From contig JBFFLX010000041.1 of NCBI GenBank assembly GCA_041554435.1, positions 1 to 24,448 of the forward strand: a stretch of DNA of 24,448 nucleotides, written 5' to 3'. Within the stretch, counting starts at the first letter, position 1. Every line of letters starts with the position of its first letter. Source of the stretch: BM524 sp041554435 (GTDB taxonomy: Bacteria > Bacteroidota > Bacteroidia > Bacteroidales > F082). The notes beneath the pieces are model-generated. The model did not search any database. It had not been told where the DNA came from and saw nothing but the letters and a program-made list of their open reading frames with translations. Both the position numbers and the translations under genes were made by a program. This document shows, one piece after another, positions 16,349 through 23,923 of the stretch.

Positions 16349-17365
16349 ATGAAAAAGAGTTTTAAATCATTCCTTTTTGTTATCTTATTTACTGTTTTTT
16401 GCTTGTTAAATTTAGAACTTTATTCTCAACAAATAAATTATATCGATTATATTGATTCTATTAATTTGTTGGAAAAAGATGGGGATTTTGAAATAGCATT
16501 AGAATTTTTGAAAATACACCGAAACACTTTTCCCGACAAATACTTTGAAATTTCAAAAGAAGAAATATTTATCAATGAAAAATTGTTGAAATTTGAAGAT
16601 AACTTTTCTGTTTTTGAAGCAGGTCATAAAAAAGGATATTTCTATTTTATTCATCCTGCATTACCTAGATTTAAACCCTATGAACAGTTTGCCGCATTCG
16701 ACACTGTTTTTAAAACAGACACCAAACTAAGAGAAAATACAATAAAAAACGCTAATACTATTTATGAAGTTCAGTTGCCATTAAACTGGTCAAAATCAAT
16801 AATATATCCACTTTGTTTTATTTTTCATGGTGGTGGCAGTAACCTGGAAAGAGTTAAAAAACACTGGCATTCAGATAAATTAGATTCGGGTTTTATAAAA
16901 GTGTATTTACAGTCTTTTCGTCATTATGATTCAGAAACTTTTGGTTGGCGGACGGGAGAAAAAAGGACTGATGATGATATTCAGAAAATTTATGATGAGT
17001 TGAAAGCGAAATACAAAATTGATACAACAAACACTATTGTTTGTGGAATATCTGCCGGTGGTACATGTGCAATTGATTTGGCTTTCAGGCAGATTATCCC
17101 TGTAAAAGGATTTGTTACATTTTGTTCAGGGATCTCCGAAAATATCAAACCTGACATAGTAAAACAACGGAATGAAACAGTTAGAGGCTTTATAGTCGGT
17201 GGTGAAAATGATCATTATTTACCTAAACAAAAGCAAATGACAGAAATCTTCGACTTGGCAAATTTTGAATATAAATACCATATTGTTAAAGACATGGAAC
17301 ATCAATATCCTGATAATGAAAACTATTATATCAATGAAGCATTAAAATTTATTACAAATGAATAA
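16349..17365 (+). CDS. Exported serine esterase (alpha/beta-hydrolase, PHB-depolymerase/feruloyl-esterase-like)
   Basis: A 338-aa secreted or periplasmic hydrolase. The signal peptide ends around LELYSQ. Residues ~30-85 are a helical pre-domain (SINLLEKDGDFEIALEFL resembles a TPR-like helix pair). The catalytic domain begins near residue 138: oxyanion motif FHGGGSN (159-165), nucleophile elbow CGISAGG with Ser235, probable acid Asp288 in GGENDHYLP and His318 in DMEHQYP. This triad order is that of dienelactone-hydrolase or PHB-depolymerase-like esterases. It lies 141 bases after the LytTR gene and 211 bases before the C45 hydrolase, in the same direction. It could be a member of the same functional group, but the gaps suggest separate transcription. 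Substrate unknown. Confidence 0.85.
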   Translation: MKKSFKSFLFVILFTVFCLLNLELYSQQINYIDYIDSINLLEKDGDFEIALEFLKIHRNTFPDKYFEISKEEIFINEKLLKFEDNFSVFEAGHKKGYFYFIHPALPRFKPYEQFAAFDTVFKTDTKLRENTIKNANTIYEVQLPLNWSKSIIYPLCFIFHGGGSNLERVKKHWHSDKLDSGFIKVYLQSFRHYDSETFGWRTGEKRTDDDIQKIYDELKAKYKIDTTNTIVCGISAGGTCAIDLAFRQIIPVKGFVTFCSGISENIKPDIVKQRNETVRGFIVGGENDHYLPKQKQMTEIFDLANFEYKYHIVKDMEHQYPDNENYYINEALKFITNE

Positions 17366-17545
17366 AAAGATTTTGCATGGATTATAAATCATTATAAACT
17401 ACCTGTATTTAAACAAATTATGAGCCAAGGAAATATTAAAATAGATAGATATTCTACCTCAATTGCAGCGGGTTTTGCATCATTTTTTCAATTTTTACTT
17501 CATAAAAAAATGTGTAGATAAAACAGCATATAATATTATTTTTAA

Positions 17546-17561
17546 TTTGATATTAATCAAA
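17546..17561 (+). promoter_or_regulatory. Fnr-like palindrome upstream of the C45 hydrolase operon
   Basis: TTTGATATTAATCAAA is a perfect palindrome with Fnr-type geometry (TTGAT-N4-ATCAA). It sits 10.5 bases (centre) before CAACTTTG (17564-17571), a one-mismatch -7 box. That placement would suit repression rather than activation. AT-rich palindromes arise easily by chance, so this is tentative. Confidence 0.3.
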
Positions 17562-17576
17562 AACAACTTTGGTCTG

Positions 17577-18731
17577 ATGAAAACATTATTTTATTCATTT
17601 TTACTGTTAACGATTTTCCTTACATTTTCATGCAAAGAAAGAAGTAGAATTGAAAAAAATGAAAACCTTACAATTTTGCATCTGAATGGTTCGCCCTTCC
17701 AGCAAGGATTTGCTCATGGTAAATTTTTGAAAAGTGAAATTGAAGACATAATAGAACGTTGGAAAATTGAAGTTGAAAAATCATATAACAATGAGGTTGA
17801 TCAACTTATAGATAGTTTTTTTAAATCGGTAACATATGTTGATACAATTAATAAATATTGCCCTGAACTTTTAGAAGAAATTAAAGGAATTGCGGAAGGT
17901 TCAGGCATTGAATACAATACAATACTAGCCTTTCAAATGAGTGAAGAAATTGATGTTTTATCAAATGAATTGTCTGGTAAACACTGCACTTCAATAGGTT
18001 TGGCCAGGAATGATAGTACACCAACATTTGTGTCGCAAAATATGGACCCACCATTATTTTTGCATGGGAATCCGGTTTTATTACATATTACAAATAATGT
18101 TACAGCAACACAAAGTTTTGTGTATACTTTTCCTGGGTTTATAGGTCTTACAGGCTTAAATTCAAATAGTTTAGGAATAACTTGTTTGTCAATGTCAATG
18201 CTTAACTATTCAAAATCTGGTTTGCCTGTTTCTTTTATTGTTCGTTGTATTTTGAAACAGCATAGCGAAGAAAATGCTTTCAAATTTATTGAAAAAGTAC
18301 AAGTTTCAATACCTCAATGCTTTATAATTGGAGGCTTGAATAATGTAAGATGTTTTGAATGTTCTGCAAATCAAAAATCTGAATTTTATCCTTTTGAAAA
18401 CAAAAACATTTGCCTGCACACAAATTTTTCAATTGAAAACAGGGATTTTAATAAGAATTTTATTGAAAAATTGGCCGAGTACAATAAAACGGTTGATGAC
18501 CCATATTTTTGTCCAAGATATTATTTAGCCTACGATAAAATTGTTGAGAACAACTATTTACTAAATTATAAAAGCATTAAATCCATATTGAGTAACACTG
18601 AATCTGACTTAGAGAAAATTTCAAATAAATATACTTATGGTTGCTTAATTATGAAATTATCAGAAAAACCTATACTTTATCTTGCACCGGGAAGGCCTGA
18701 TATAACTGAGTTTCAAGAATTCCATTTTTAA
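17577..18731 (+). CDS. C45-type autoproteolytic Ntn hydrolase/acyltransferase, lipoprotein
   Basis: A 384-aa lipoprotein (lipobox FLTFSC, cysteine 19) of the acyl-CoA:6-aminopenicillanate acyltransferase-like C45 family. These enzymes are Ntn amidohydrolases that cut themselves to free an N-terminal cysteine. An N-terminal alpha region shows LNGSPFQQGFAHGKFLK and ELLEEIKGIAEGSGIEYNTILAFQ (each recognised by the G..F..G..HG and GIAEG.G... cores). The likely cleavage and nucleophile is Cys137 in GKHCTSIGL, followed by the N-x-D motif at N155-D157 (SQNMD), and GLTGLNSNSLGI at 191-202. Cleavage would leave a lipid-anchored alpha chain and an active beta chain. The ATG at 17577 was preferred because it gives a clean lipoprotein signal; a TTG at 17463 in frame adds 38 residues with no leader. 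It heads a four-gene operon, with 10 bases to the next gene. Substrate unknown; amide or acyl transfer expected. Confidence 0.87.
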   Translation: MKTLFYSFLLLTIFLTFSCKERSRIEKNENLTILHLNGSPFQQGFAHGKFLKSEIEDIIERWKIEVEKSYNNEVDQLIDSFFKSVTYVDTINKYCPELLEEIKGIAEGSGIEYNTILAFQMSEEIDVLSNELSGKHCTSIGLARNDSTPTFVSQNMDPPLFLHGNPVLLHITNNVTATQSFVYTFPGFIGLTGLNSNSLGITCLSMSMLNYSKSGLPVSFIVRCILKQHSEENAFKFIEKVQVSIPQCFIIGGLNNVRCFECSANQKSEFYPFENKNICLHTNFSIENRDFNKNFIEKLAEYNKTVDDPYFCPRYYLAYDKIVENNYLLNYKSIKSILSNTESDLEKISNKYTYGCLIMKLSEKPILYLAPGRPDITEFQEFHF

Positions 18732-18741
18732 AATTGAAAAT

Positions 18742-20634
18742 ATGTTATGGAACTCGATAAATATTATTTTATTGTTATTAGTAAGTTCAATTGCTTGTAA
18801 TAAACCTCAAATTGAGCATAATAAAAACTCTACTGAAGATAATTGTAAGTTAAGTATTAAAAATATTGATTATTCATATATATGTGCCTTACAATCAGTA
18901 AAATATACTCTGCCGTTTACGCAATATTTATTTGAAAATGTAAATAAAATACCTGAATTCTCAAACTCAGCAACACAGTCTTTTGTTTATTCAAAAAACA
19001 ATATTCAGAGTTTGTTTCATTATTCATATCAGTTGCTAAGTTCAAGCGCTGGTGGCTTTGGTCCTCCACTTGCTGATGTGGATAAAGGGAAAAGTATTAG
19101 AAACCAGAACGATTTGGATAAGTATTTTGAAATTTCAGAGTTCGAAATTATTCATAAAGAGCAATGGGAAAAATTGCCCTTCTCTTTTAGAAAAGGAATA
19201 ATTGAAATACTCTATTCTATTGAAGAAGCAAAAATAATTTTTGAACAATTCTCAAAACCAGTTCAGGAATATTTAAAAATTAGATCCGCCTTTTTTACTT
19301 CCGAAATTTATGATGAATTAATTATACCCTGGAATCAAAGAGAGTTAAATGAATTGATCTCAGTAGATTTAATTAAAGATGCTAACCTGATAAAACTTTC
19401 TTTTGCAACCCGAAAAATAACTGAAAAGCTTAATTGGTTTTTTATGCAAAAAGAACTGAAAATTCCGGAAGATTTTACAAATTGTAGTATTAATACGGAC
19501 ATGGGCGAATTATTTGTAAGCGGAATAAAAAATGATACAATAAAAGGAGAGCAATTTTTTGTAGTTGAACTAGGTGGTGATGATATTTATTACGGAAATA
19601 CAGCATCAACATTATCCATGAACAAACCTTTTGGAATTGTTGTTGATTTAAAAGGTAATGATAAATACCTTTGCGGCGATAATTTTTTGGCTGCCGGAAT
19701 TTTAGGCATTGCTGTCCTTATGGATTTGGAGGGACATGATATTTACCAAACCACTAAACCCGGCCTGGCATTTTCATTATACGGCTCTTCCTTATTGTAT
19801 GATTACTCCGGAAATGATCAATATACTGGAAGCGAACATTCGCAGGCAGCATCATATATTGGTGCTTCCTTGCTAGTTGATATTTCTGGAAATGACAAAT
19901 ATTACTCTAATTCCAATTCACAGGCTTTTGGAGGGACGCTTGGTGTGGGGATATTATTCGACAATATCGGAAACGACTATTACCATACAGGCAAAATTGC
20001 CGGAAACGCAAATCATTTTTCCCAAAGTTTTGTTCAGGGAGCAGCAAAAGGACGGTGGGCAGAAGCAACTGACGGACATAGTTTAGCTGGAGGAATAGGA
20101 GTTTTTATTGACAACGAAGGAAATGACAATTATGCTGCGAGAAGTTTTTCTCAAGGGGCTTCCTATTATTTTGGACTTGGACTTTTTAATGATAAAAACG
20201 GTGATGATAAATACAATGCTATTAGTCATAGTCAGGGATATGCTTCACATTACTCCCTGGCCGGGTTTTTTGAGCAATCAGGCAATGATACTTATAATGT
20301 TGAAAGTCCAAAAGATAATATTACACAAATTATTGGCGGTGGAAGGGACTTTTCTGCCGGTTTGTTTGTTGAATTTGCTGGTAATGACATTTATAATTTT
20401 GGTAATAGAAGTGCAGGAATTGGTGATGTAATAGGGATAGGATTATTTGCCGATTATTATGGAAATGATAATTATATCTGGCATAAGAACAAGTTAAATT
20501 ACGGCTCACTATCTTTAGGTAAAGAAGCCGGTTTAGGGGACGACATGAAAATGGGGTCTAAAATTTTCCAACCTAAAGATGTTGTACAAAGTGGAATATT
20601 TATGGATATCAAAGGAATAAATAATTTTGAATGA
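18742..20634 (+). CDS. Lipoprotein with GNDxY repeats, probable beta-solenoid
   Basis: A 630-aa lipoprotein (lipobox SSIAC, cysteine 19). Residues ~35-245 are a helical domain I do not recognise. From about 270 the chain becomes a tandem repeat with the signature (hD..)GND.Y followed by a turn, SQ-rich and G-hGhLhD strands. Copies occur at 278, 305, 331, 357, 383, 410, 460, 487, 514, 547 and 574, with a degenerate one at 625. The usual period is 26-27 residues; the 50-residue gap after 410 and the 33-residue gap before 547 contain insertions. A regular Asp/Asn-Gly turn with aromatic Tyr suggests a beta-solenoid that may bind a metal or sugar, loosely like RTX turns, but GGxGxD is absent. It is 10 bases after the C45 gene and abuts the fusion hydrolase, so it is probably a scaffold or surface partner of those enzymes (inference). 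Confidence 0.85.
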   Translation: MLWNSINIILLLLVSSIACNKPQIEHNKNSTEDNCKLSIKNIDYSYICALQSVKYTLPFTQYLFENVNKIPEFSNSATQSFVYSKNNIQSLFHYSYQLLSSSAGGFGPPLADVDKGKSIRNQNDLDKYFEISEFEIIHKEQWEKLPFSFRKGIIEILYSIEEAKIIFEQFSKPVQEYLKIRSAFFTSEIYDELIIPWNQRELNELISVDLIKDANLIKLSFATRKITEKLNWFFMQKELKIPEDFTNCSINTDMGELFVSGIKNDTIKGEQFFVVELGGDDIYYGNTASTLSMNKPFGIVVDLKGNDKYLCGDNFLAAGILGIAVLMDLEGHDIYQTTKPGLAFSLYGSSLLYDYSGNDQYTGSEHSQAASYIGASLLVDISGNDKYYSNSNSQAFGGTLGVGILFDNIGNDYYHTGKIAGNANHFSQSFVQGAAKGRWAEATDGHSLAGGIGVFIDNEGNDNYAARSFSQGASYYFGLGLFNDKNGDDKYNAISHSQGYASHYSLAGFFEQSGNDTYNVESPKDNITQIIGGGRDFSAGLFVEFAGNDIYNFGNRSAGIGDVIGIGLFADYYGNDNYIWHKNKLNYGSLSLGKEAGLGDDMKMGSKIFQPKDVVQSGIFMDIKGINNFE

Positions 20635-20638
20635 TTTT

Positions 20639-22975
20639 ATGATGAAACGTTTATTTTATATTCTGATTTTTAGCATTCTGCTGATTTTTGAAAACCAATC
20701 TTCAGGCTGTACTGCTTTCTGCCTTAAAACAGGAAAGGAGATTTTCTTAGCGAAGAATCTTGATTGGGAAATAGAAAATGGATACGTTTTTTTAAATGAA
20801 AGAGGTTTAAATAAATCCATTTTGAATACCGACCCATTTAATAAATCAACTTTTCAATGGCAATCGAAATACCGAAGTATTACTTTTAATCAGTTTGGAA
20901 AAGAATTCCCTCTTGGAGGTATGAATGAGCAGGGTCTTGCTATTGAAGAATTAAACATGTCTCCTGTTAAACTAATTCGTGATTCATCTAAACAAATGAT
21001 AAATGAATTCCAACTAGTTCAGTATTTACTCGATAATTGTAAGTCTGTTGATCAAACCATCAACTGTCTTAAAAATTTTCAATGCGAACCCTTATTTCAA
21101 ACACTTCATTATATTATTGCCGATAAAACAGGAAACATTATTGTTGTCGAATTCAATGGCTCAAAATTCGATATATATTATTGCAGCAAAACAGGATTGC
21201 CTGTTTTAAGTAATAACAACTACAACGAATCACTCAATTATCTTTCAAATTTTCATGGTTTTGGAGGTAATTTACCTGTGAAAATCCGTCAAGGTTCAAA
21301 CGAAAGGTTTGTTACTGCTGCCAATTTCCTTAAACTATACAACAATCAGCCTCCAATTGATTATTCTTTTCAGATATTGGATACGGTAAAACAAGGAGAT
21401 ACAAGGTGGAGCATGATTTATGATATTAGAAATTTGAGGGTGTATTTTAAATTCCATCGATGTGAAACCGTTAAGGTTTTTGATTTTAATAGCTTGACAG
21501 GTATGGAAACCATTTCAGGTTTAGGTGGGAATCTTTCTGATTGTAACTTAACAGATAATGATGGATTGAATGCAGTTTCTGCAGAAGAAAACACTAAGCT
21601 GATTAGCGAAGTATTGTCATTGTATTCGAGCGAAACCGGACAGGTATTAAACTACAATCTGCAGTATCAGTTTGCCGATTTGGGAAACTTGTATTTAAAG
21701 AAAACAATCCCCTATAAATTAATTAATGAACTCGATTCATGTATTATTGAATTGCCGGATTTAAATCCACTTTCATATTCTGATAAAGTATTTGCTGATG
21801 TTGCTGATTGGAATAATTATAAAATAGTTGCAATTGGCGAAGCAACTCATGGAACAAAGGAATTTGTTGAGTTAAGACATAGAATATTAAAATACTTAGT
21901 TGAAAATCATGACTTTAAAGCATTGTTTTATGAGTTTAGTTTTCGTAAATCACTAAAAATAAACGACTTTGTGCTTTACGGACTTGGTAATATCGACACC
22001 TTGTTGGCAGGAGAATATTGGATTCAAAATAATGCCGAATTTATCAATATAATTAAATGGATTCGCACTTATAATGAGGATAAAAATGCTGAAGAAAAAA
22101 TTTATTTTTTTGGTATTGATAACCAAACAGAAGCCTTAGAACTTGAGGAATGCATGAATTACATTGAGCAAAACTATGCTTCCTTTTATGCTGCAAATGA
22201 AATTTTAATATCAGAAATAAAACGGCTTAATAAAATATCTTACACAGATATTACAAATAAAGATTATCAAATAAGGAGAAAAATGTTTGTCGAACTAAAA
22301 TCTCAGGCAGAACTATTTTTTCCTTCAAAGCATTTTAAAAATAATATTAAAGATAAAATTGCCCTTCAACTAATTCAGTCAATTATAAATTCTCATAAAT
22401 TCTTATATCTGTATTCAACAAATAATGAAAATATAAGGGATTTGCAATTAGCAACAAATGTAATATCTGGAAGTAAATGGTTTGAAGAAAAATCAAATAT
22501 TGTTGTTTTTGCTCATAATGCACACATAGCAAATAATCCTGACTATTACGGCAAAGGTCAGCCTGCGATGGGCAATTATCTGGCAAATAAAATAAAGGAT
22601 AAATATTTTGCAATAGCAACTTCCTTCTCAACAGGAAAATTCACAGCAGTTATGATGGATTCTTTAGGTAATGATACTGAGCCATTAACTTGTGAAATAA
22701 ATCAATCGCCAGCTTGCATTTCAACAAACTACGTCTTACATCAAGCGAAATACAACAACTTTATTTTCAATATTAAGGAGTTAAATTCAAATAGTAGTTT
22801 ATATAAATATATAAACATTAAAAGACCATTAATTGGGGTAGGTGATTTATTTCTTGGCAAAGTGGAAAAGCATTTTTCAGATGACCGGATTATTAAGCTT
22901 GCTTCTGCCTACAGCCTATTATTTTATTTTAAGGATACACATTCAGTAACTATAAATCAAAATGAAAAAAAGTGA
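20639..22975 (+). CDS. Exported fusion: choloylglycine-hydrolase-like Ntn domain plus erythromycin-esterase-like domain
   Basis: A 778-aa protein with a signal peptide (MMKRLFYILIFSILL..., cleavage before Cys24 in SSGCTAFC). Exposure of Cys24 would create the nucleophile of a linear-amide C-N (bile-salt/penicillin acylase) hydrolase. NLD (40-42) and GGMNEQGLAIEEL (93-105) follow as in that family, which ends near residue 290. The second domain (~375-765) is erythromycin-esterase-like: GEATHGTKEF (400-409) with E401, H404 and R413, then YEFSFRKS, FFGIDNQ (490-496) and FAHNAHIAN (H626, H629). The E-(3)-H-(9)-R spacing matches what I recall of EreB. Most family members are not macrolide esterases. 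Two ATGs (20639, 20642) are possible; a TTG at 20627 overlaps the previous stop. The gene follows within 4-7 bases and overlaps the next by 14. Substrate unknown. Confidence 0.85.
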   Translation: MMKRLFYILIFSILLIFENQSSGCTAFCLKTGKEIFLAKNLDWEIENGYVFLNERGLNKSILNTDPFNKSTFQWQSKYRSITFNQFGKEFPLGGMNEQGLAIEELNMSPVKLIRDSSKQMINEFQLVQYLLDNCKSVDQTINCLKNFQCEPLFQTLHYIIADKTGNIIVVEFNGSKFDIYYCSKTGLPVLSNNNYNESLNYLSNFHGFGGNLPVKIRQGSNERFVTAANFLKLYNNQPPIDYSFQILDTVKQGDTRWSMIYDIRNLRVYFKFHRCETVKVFDFNSLTGMETISGLGGNLSDCNLTDNDGLNAVSAEENTKLISEVLSLYSSETGQVLNYNLQYQFADLGNLYLKKTIPYKLINELDSCIIELPDLNPLSYSDKVFADVADWNNYKIVAIGEATHGTKEFVELRHRILKYLVENHDFKALFYEFSFRKSLKINDFVLYGLGNIDTLLAGEYWIQNNAEFINIIKWIRTYNEDKNAEEKIYFFGIDNQTEALELEECMNYIEQNYASFYAANEILISEIKRLNKISYTDITNKDYQIRRKMFVELKSQAELFFPSKHFKNNIKDKIALQLIQSIINSHKFLYLYSTNNENIRDLQLATNVISGSKWFEEKSNIVVFAHNAHIANNPDYYGKGQPAMGNYLANKIKDKYFAIATSFSTGKFTAVMMDSLGNDTEPLTCEINQSPACISTNYVLHQAKYNNFIFNIKELNSNSSLYKYINIKRPLIGVGDLFLGKVEKHFSDDRIIKLASAYSLLFYFKDTHSVTINQNEKK

Positions 22976-23360
22976 AAAAGCAATCAGATTAGTAGGCTAT
23001 TACTCCATTTTATTAGGAGTATCAGTAATAGCCCTGTGGATTCAAATTCTTTTAAACGAGTCAATACCAGAAGGGAAAATCGAAATATCGTTCCACCTTT
23101 TCTCCGAATTTTTAATGGCTTTATTATGTTTATTAAGCGGATTTTTGCTAATTAATGATAAACCAAAGGGGCGGTTAACTAATTCAGCAGCACATGCAAC
23201 AGTAATATACTCTCTAATTAATGCAATGGGTTACTATGCTGAAAGAGACGCTAAAATCATGCTTGTATTCTTTGTTTTTTTAACTGTAATTTCTTTAATA
23301 ATTCTAATTTTCCATTTTTCCCAGCCTAATAAGTACTACAATAAACAGATTGATTCGTAG
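22962..23360 (+). CDS. Small four-helix inner-membrane protein
   Basis: A 132-aa membrane protein with helices at about residues 9-29 (LVGYYSILLGVSVIALWIQIL, recognised by its hydrophobic run), 45-64 (FSEFLMALLCLLSGFLL), 75-92 (AHATVIYSLINAMGYYA) and 98-118 (IMLVFFVFLTVISLIILIF). Loops are short and there is no catalytic motif. It begins 14 bases inside the fusion-hydrolase gene, so it is translationally coupled and is the last gene of the operon. I do not recognise the family (a DoxX/DUF-type small membrane protein is possible). It may anchor or assist the exported enzymes; that is context only. Confidence 0.75.
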   Translation: MKKSEKAIRLVGYYSILLGVSVIALWIQILLNESIPEGKIEISFHLFSEFLMALLCLLSGFLLINDKPKGRLTNSAAHATVIYSLINAMGYYAERDAKIMLVFFVFLTVISLIILIFHFSQPNKYYNKQIDS

Positions 23361-23451
23361 TTGTTTAAACCAATATTAACATTTACCCGATTATAAATTT
23401 AATAACGAATAATTTAGTGATAAAAGTATTTTGTGAAATGCTTTCATTTTT

Positions 23452-23578
23452 AACTAATAAAATTTACTAATTTTAAACCATAAATAATCCATAATGAAAA
23501 CTCTTCAATTTACCTATTAATCTTAATAGCCTTAAAATTAGGGATATGGGTTGTTTGATAGTGCAAAATAATCAAGTT
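23452..23578 (+). repeat. Dispersed repeat B, copy 2
   Basis: The core at 23481-23505 is a 25-base exact match to 10678-10702. Flanking similarity covers CTAATAAAATTTA upstream and GGGTTGTTT 43 bases downstream, at nearly the same offset as in copy 1. Here the apparent start MKTL reads on for eight codons before TAA. Confidence 0.7.
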
Positions 23579-23595
23579 TAGTTTAAAGCATAAAA

Positions 23596-23657
23596 GCACG
23601 TGTGATTTGTAAAATATTTGCACGGACGTGTTATTTGTGCTATCTTTGCACGTGCAA
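23596..23657 (+). promoter_or_regulatory. Three-part operator of the toxin-antitoxin pair
   Basis: Three dyads share CACG/CGTG half-sites: CACGTG at 23597-23602, CACGGACGTG at 23621-23630, and CACGTG at 23649-23654 inside the perfect 12-base palindrome TTGCACGTGCAA. Their centres (23599.5, 23625.5, 23651.5) are exactly 26 bases apart. Sites two and three touch the -33 and -7 boxes, so occupancy should block RNA polymerase. The ribbon-helix-helix antitoxin is the likely binder. Confidence 0.65.
23617..23648 (+). promoter_or_regulatory. Promoter of the toxin-antitoxin operon
   Basis: A -33 TTTG (23617-23620), a 20-base spacer and a -7 TATCTTTG (23641-23648) are a full match to the Bacteroidota consensus. 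Transcription should start near 23652, about 23 bases before the ATG at 23675. Confidence 0.75.
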
Positions 23658-23674
23658 TACAAAATTATTGAATC

Positions 23675-23923
23675 ATGAATACAAAATTAACATTGACTAT
23701 CGAGAAGTCTATTATTGAAAGAGCAAAAATTTATGCAAAAGGAAAAGGGCGCAGTTTATCAGAAATAATAGAAAATTATCTAAAAGCAATTACAACAGAA
23801 CAGAGAATTGCTGAAGATATATCACCACTTGTAAATTCATTACGTGGAAGTTTTAAATCTCCTGAATCTTTTGATTATAAAAAGGAATTATCAAAAGGAT
23901 TATCTGAAAAATACATGGCATGA
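23675..23923 (+). CDS. DUF6364-type ribbon-helix-helix antitoxin
   Basis: An 82-aa protein. The N-terminal NTKLTLTIEKSIIERAKIYA followed by GRSLSEIIENYLKAI is a ribbon-helix-helix fold: one DNA-contacting strand and two helices. The C-terminal ~35 residues (SPLVNSLRGSF, DYKKELSKGLSEKY) are polar and would wrap the toxin. The layout matches DUF6364/VapB-like antitoxins. It would dimerise, bind the CACGTG elements upstream and repress its own operon together with the toxin. Its stop overlaps the toxin start (ATGA), as in most VapBC pairs. Confidence 0.87.
   Translation: MNTKLTLTIEKSIIERAKIYAKGKGRSLSEIIENYLKAITTEQRIAEDISPLVNSLRGSFKSPESFDYKKELSKGLSEKYMA

Larger units (their letters stand above)
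23361..23674. other. Intergenic region between the hydrolase operon and the toxin-antitoxin pair
   Basis: No gene is seen. A weak hairpin AAAGTATTT (23423-23431) / AAATGCTTT (23436-23444) with loop TGTG is followed by CATTTTT and could end the upstream operon, but its stem is AT-rich (confidence low). Repeat B copy 2 (about 23452-23578) and the toxin-antitoxin promoter/operator (23596-23657) fill the rest. Confidence 0.5.

Noticed and set aside
17463..17576. TTG at 17463 as start of the C45 hydrolase
   Set aside because: It would bury the lipoprotein signal peptide 38 residues inside the protein; the ATG at 17577 gives a standard lipobox.
20108..20431. Second-frame open reading inside the GNDxY lipoprotein gene
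   Set aside because: A by-product of the repetitive coding sequence; methionine-rich with no recognisable fold.
20639..22975. Macrolide resistance gene (ere)
   Set aside because: Only family-level motifs are present, the domain is fused to an Ntn hydrolase and exported; most relatives are not macrolide esterases, so no resistance claim is made.
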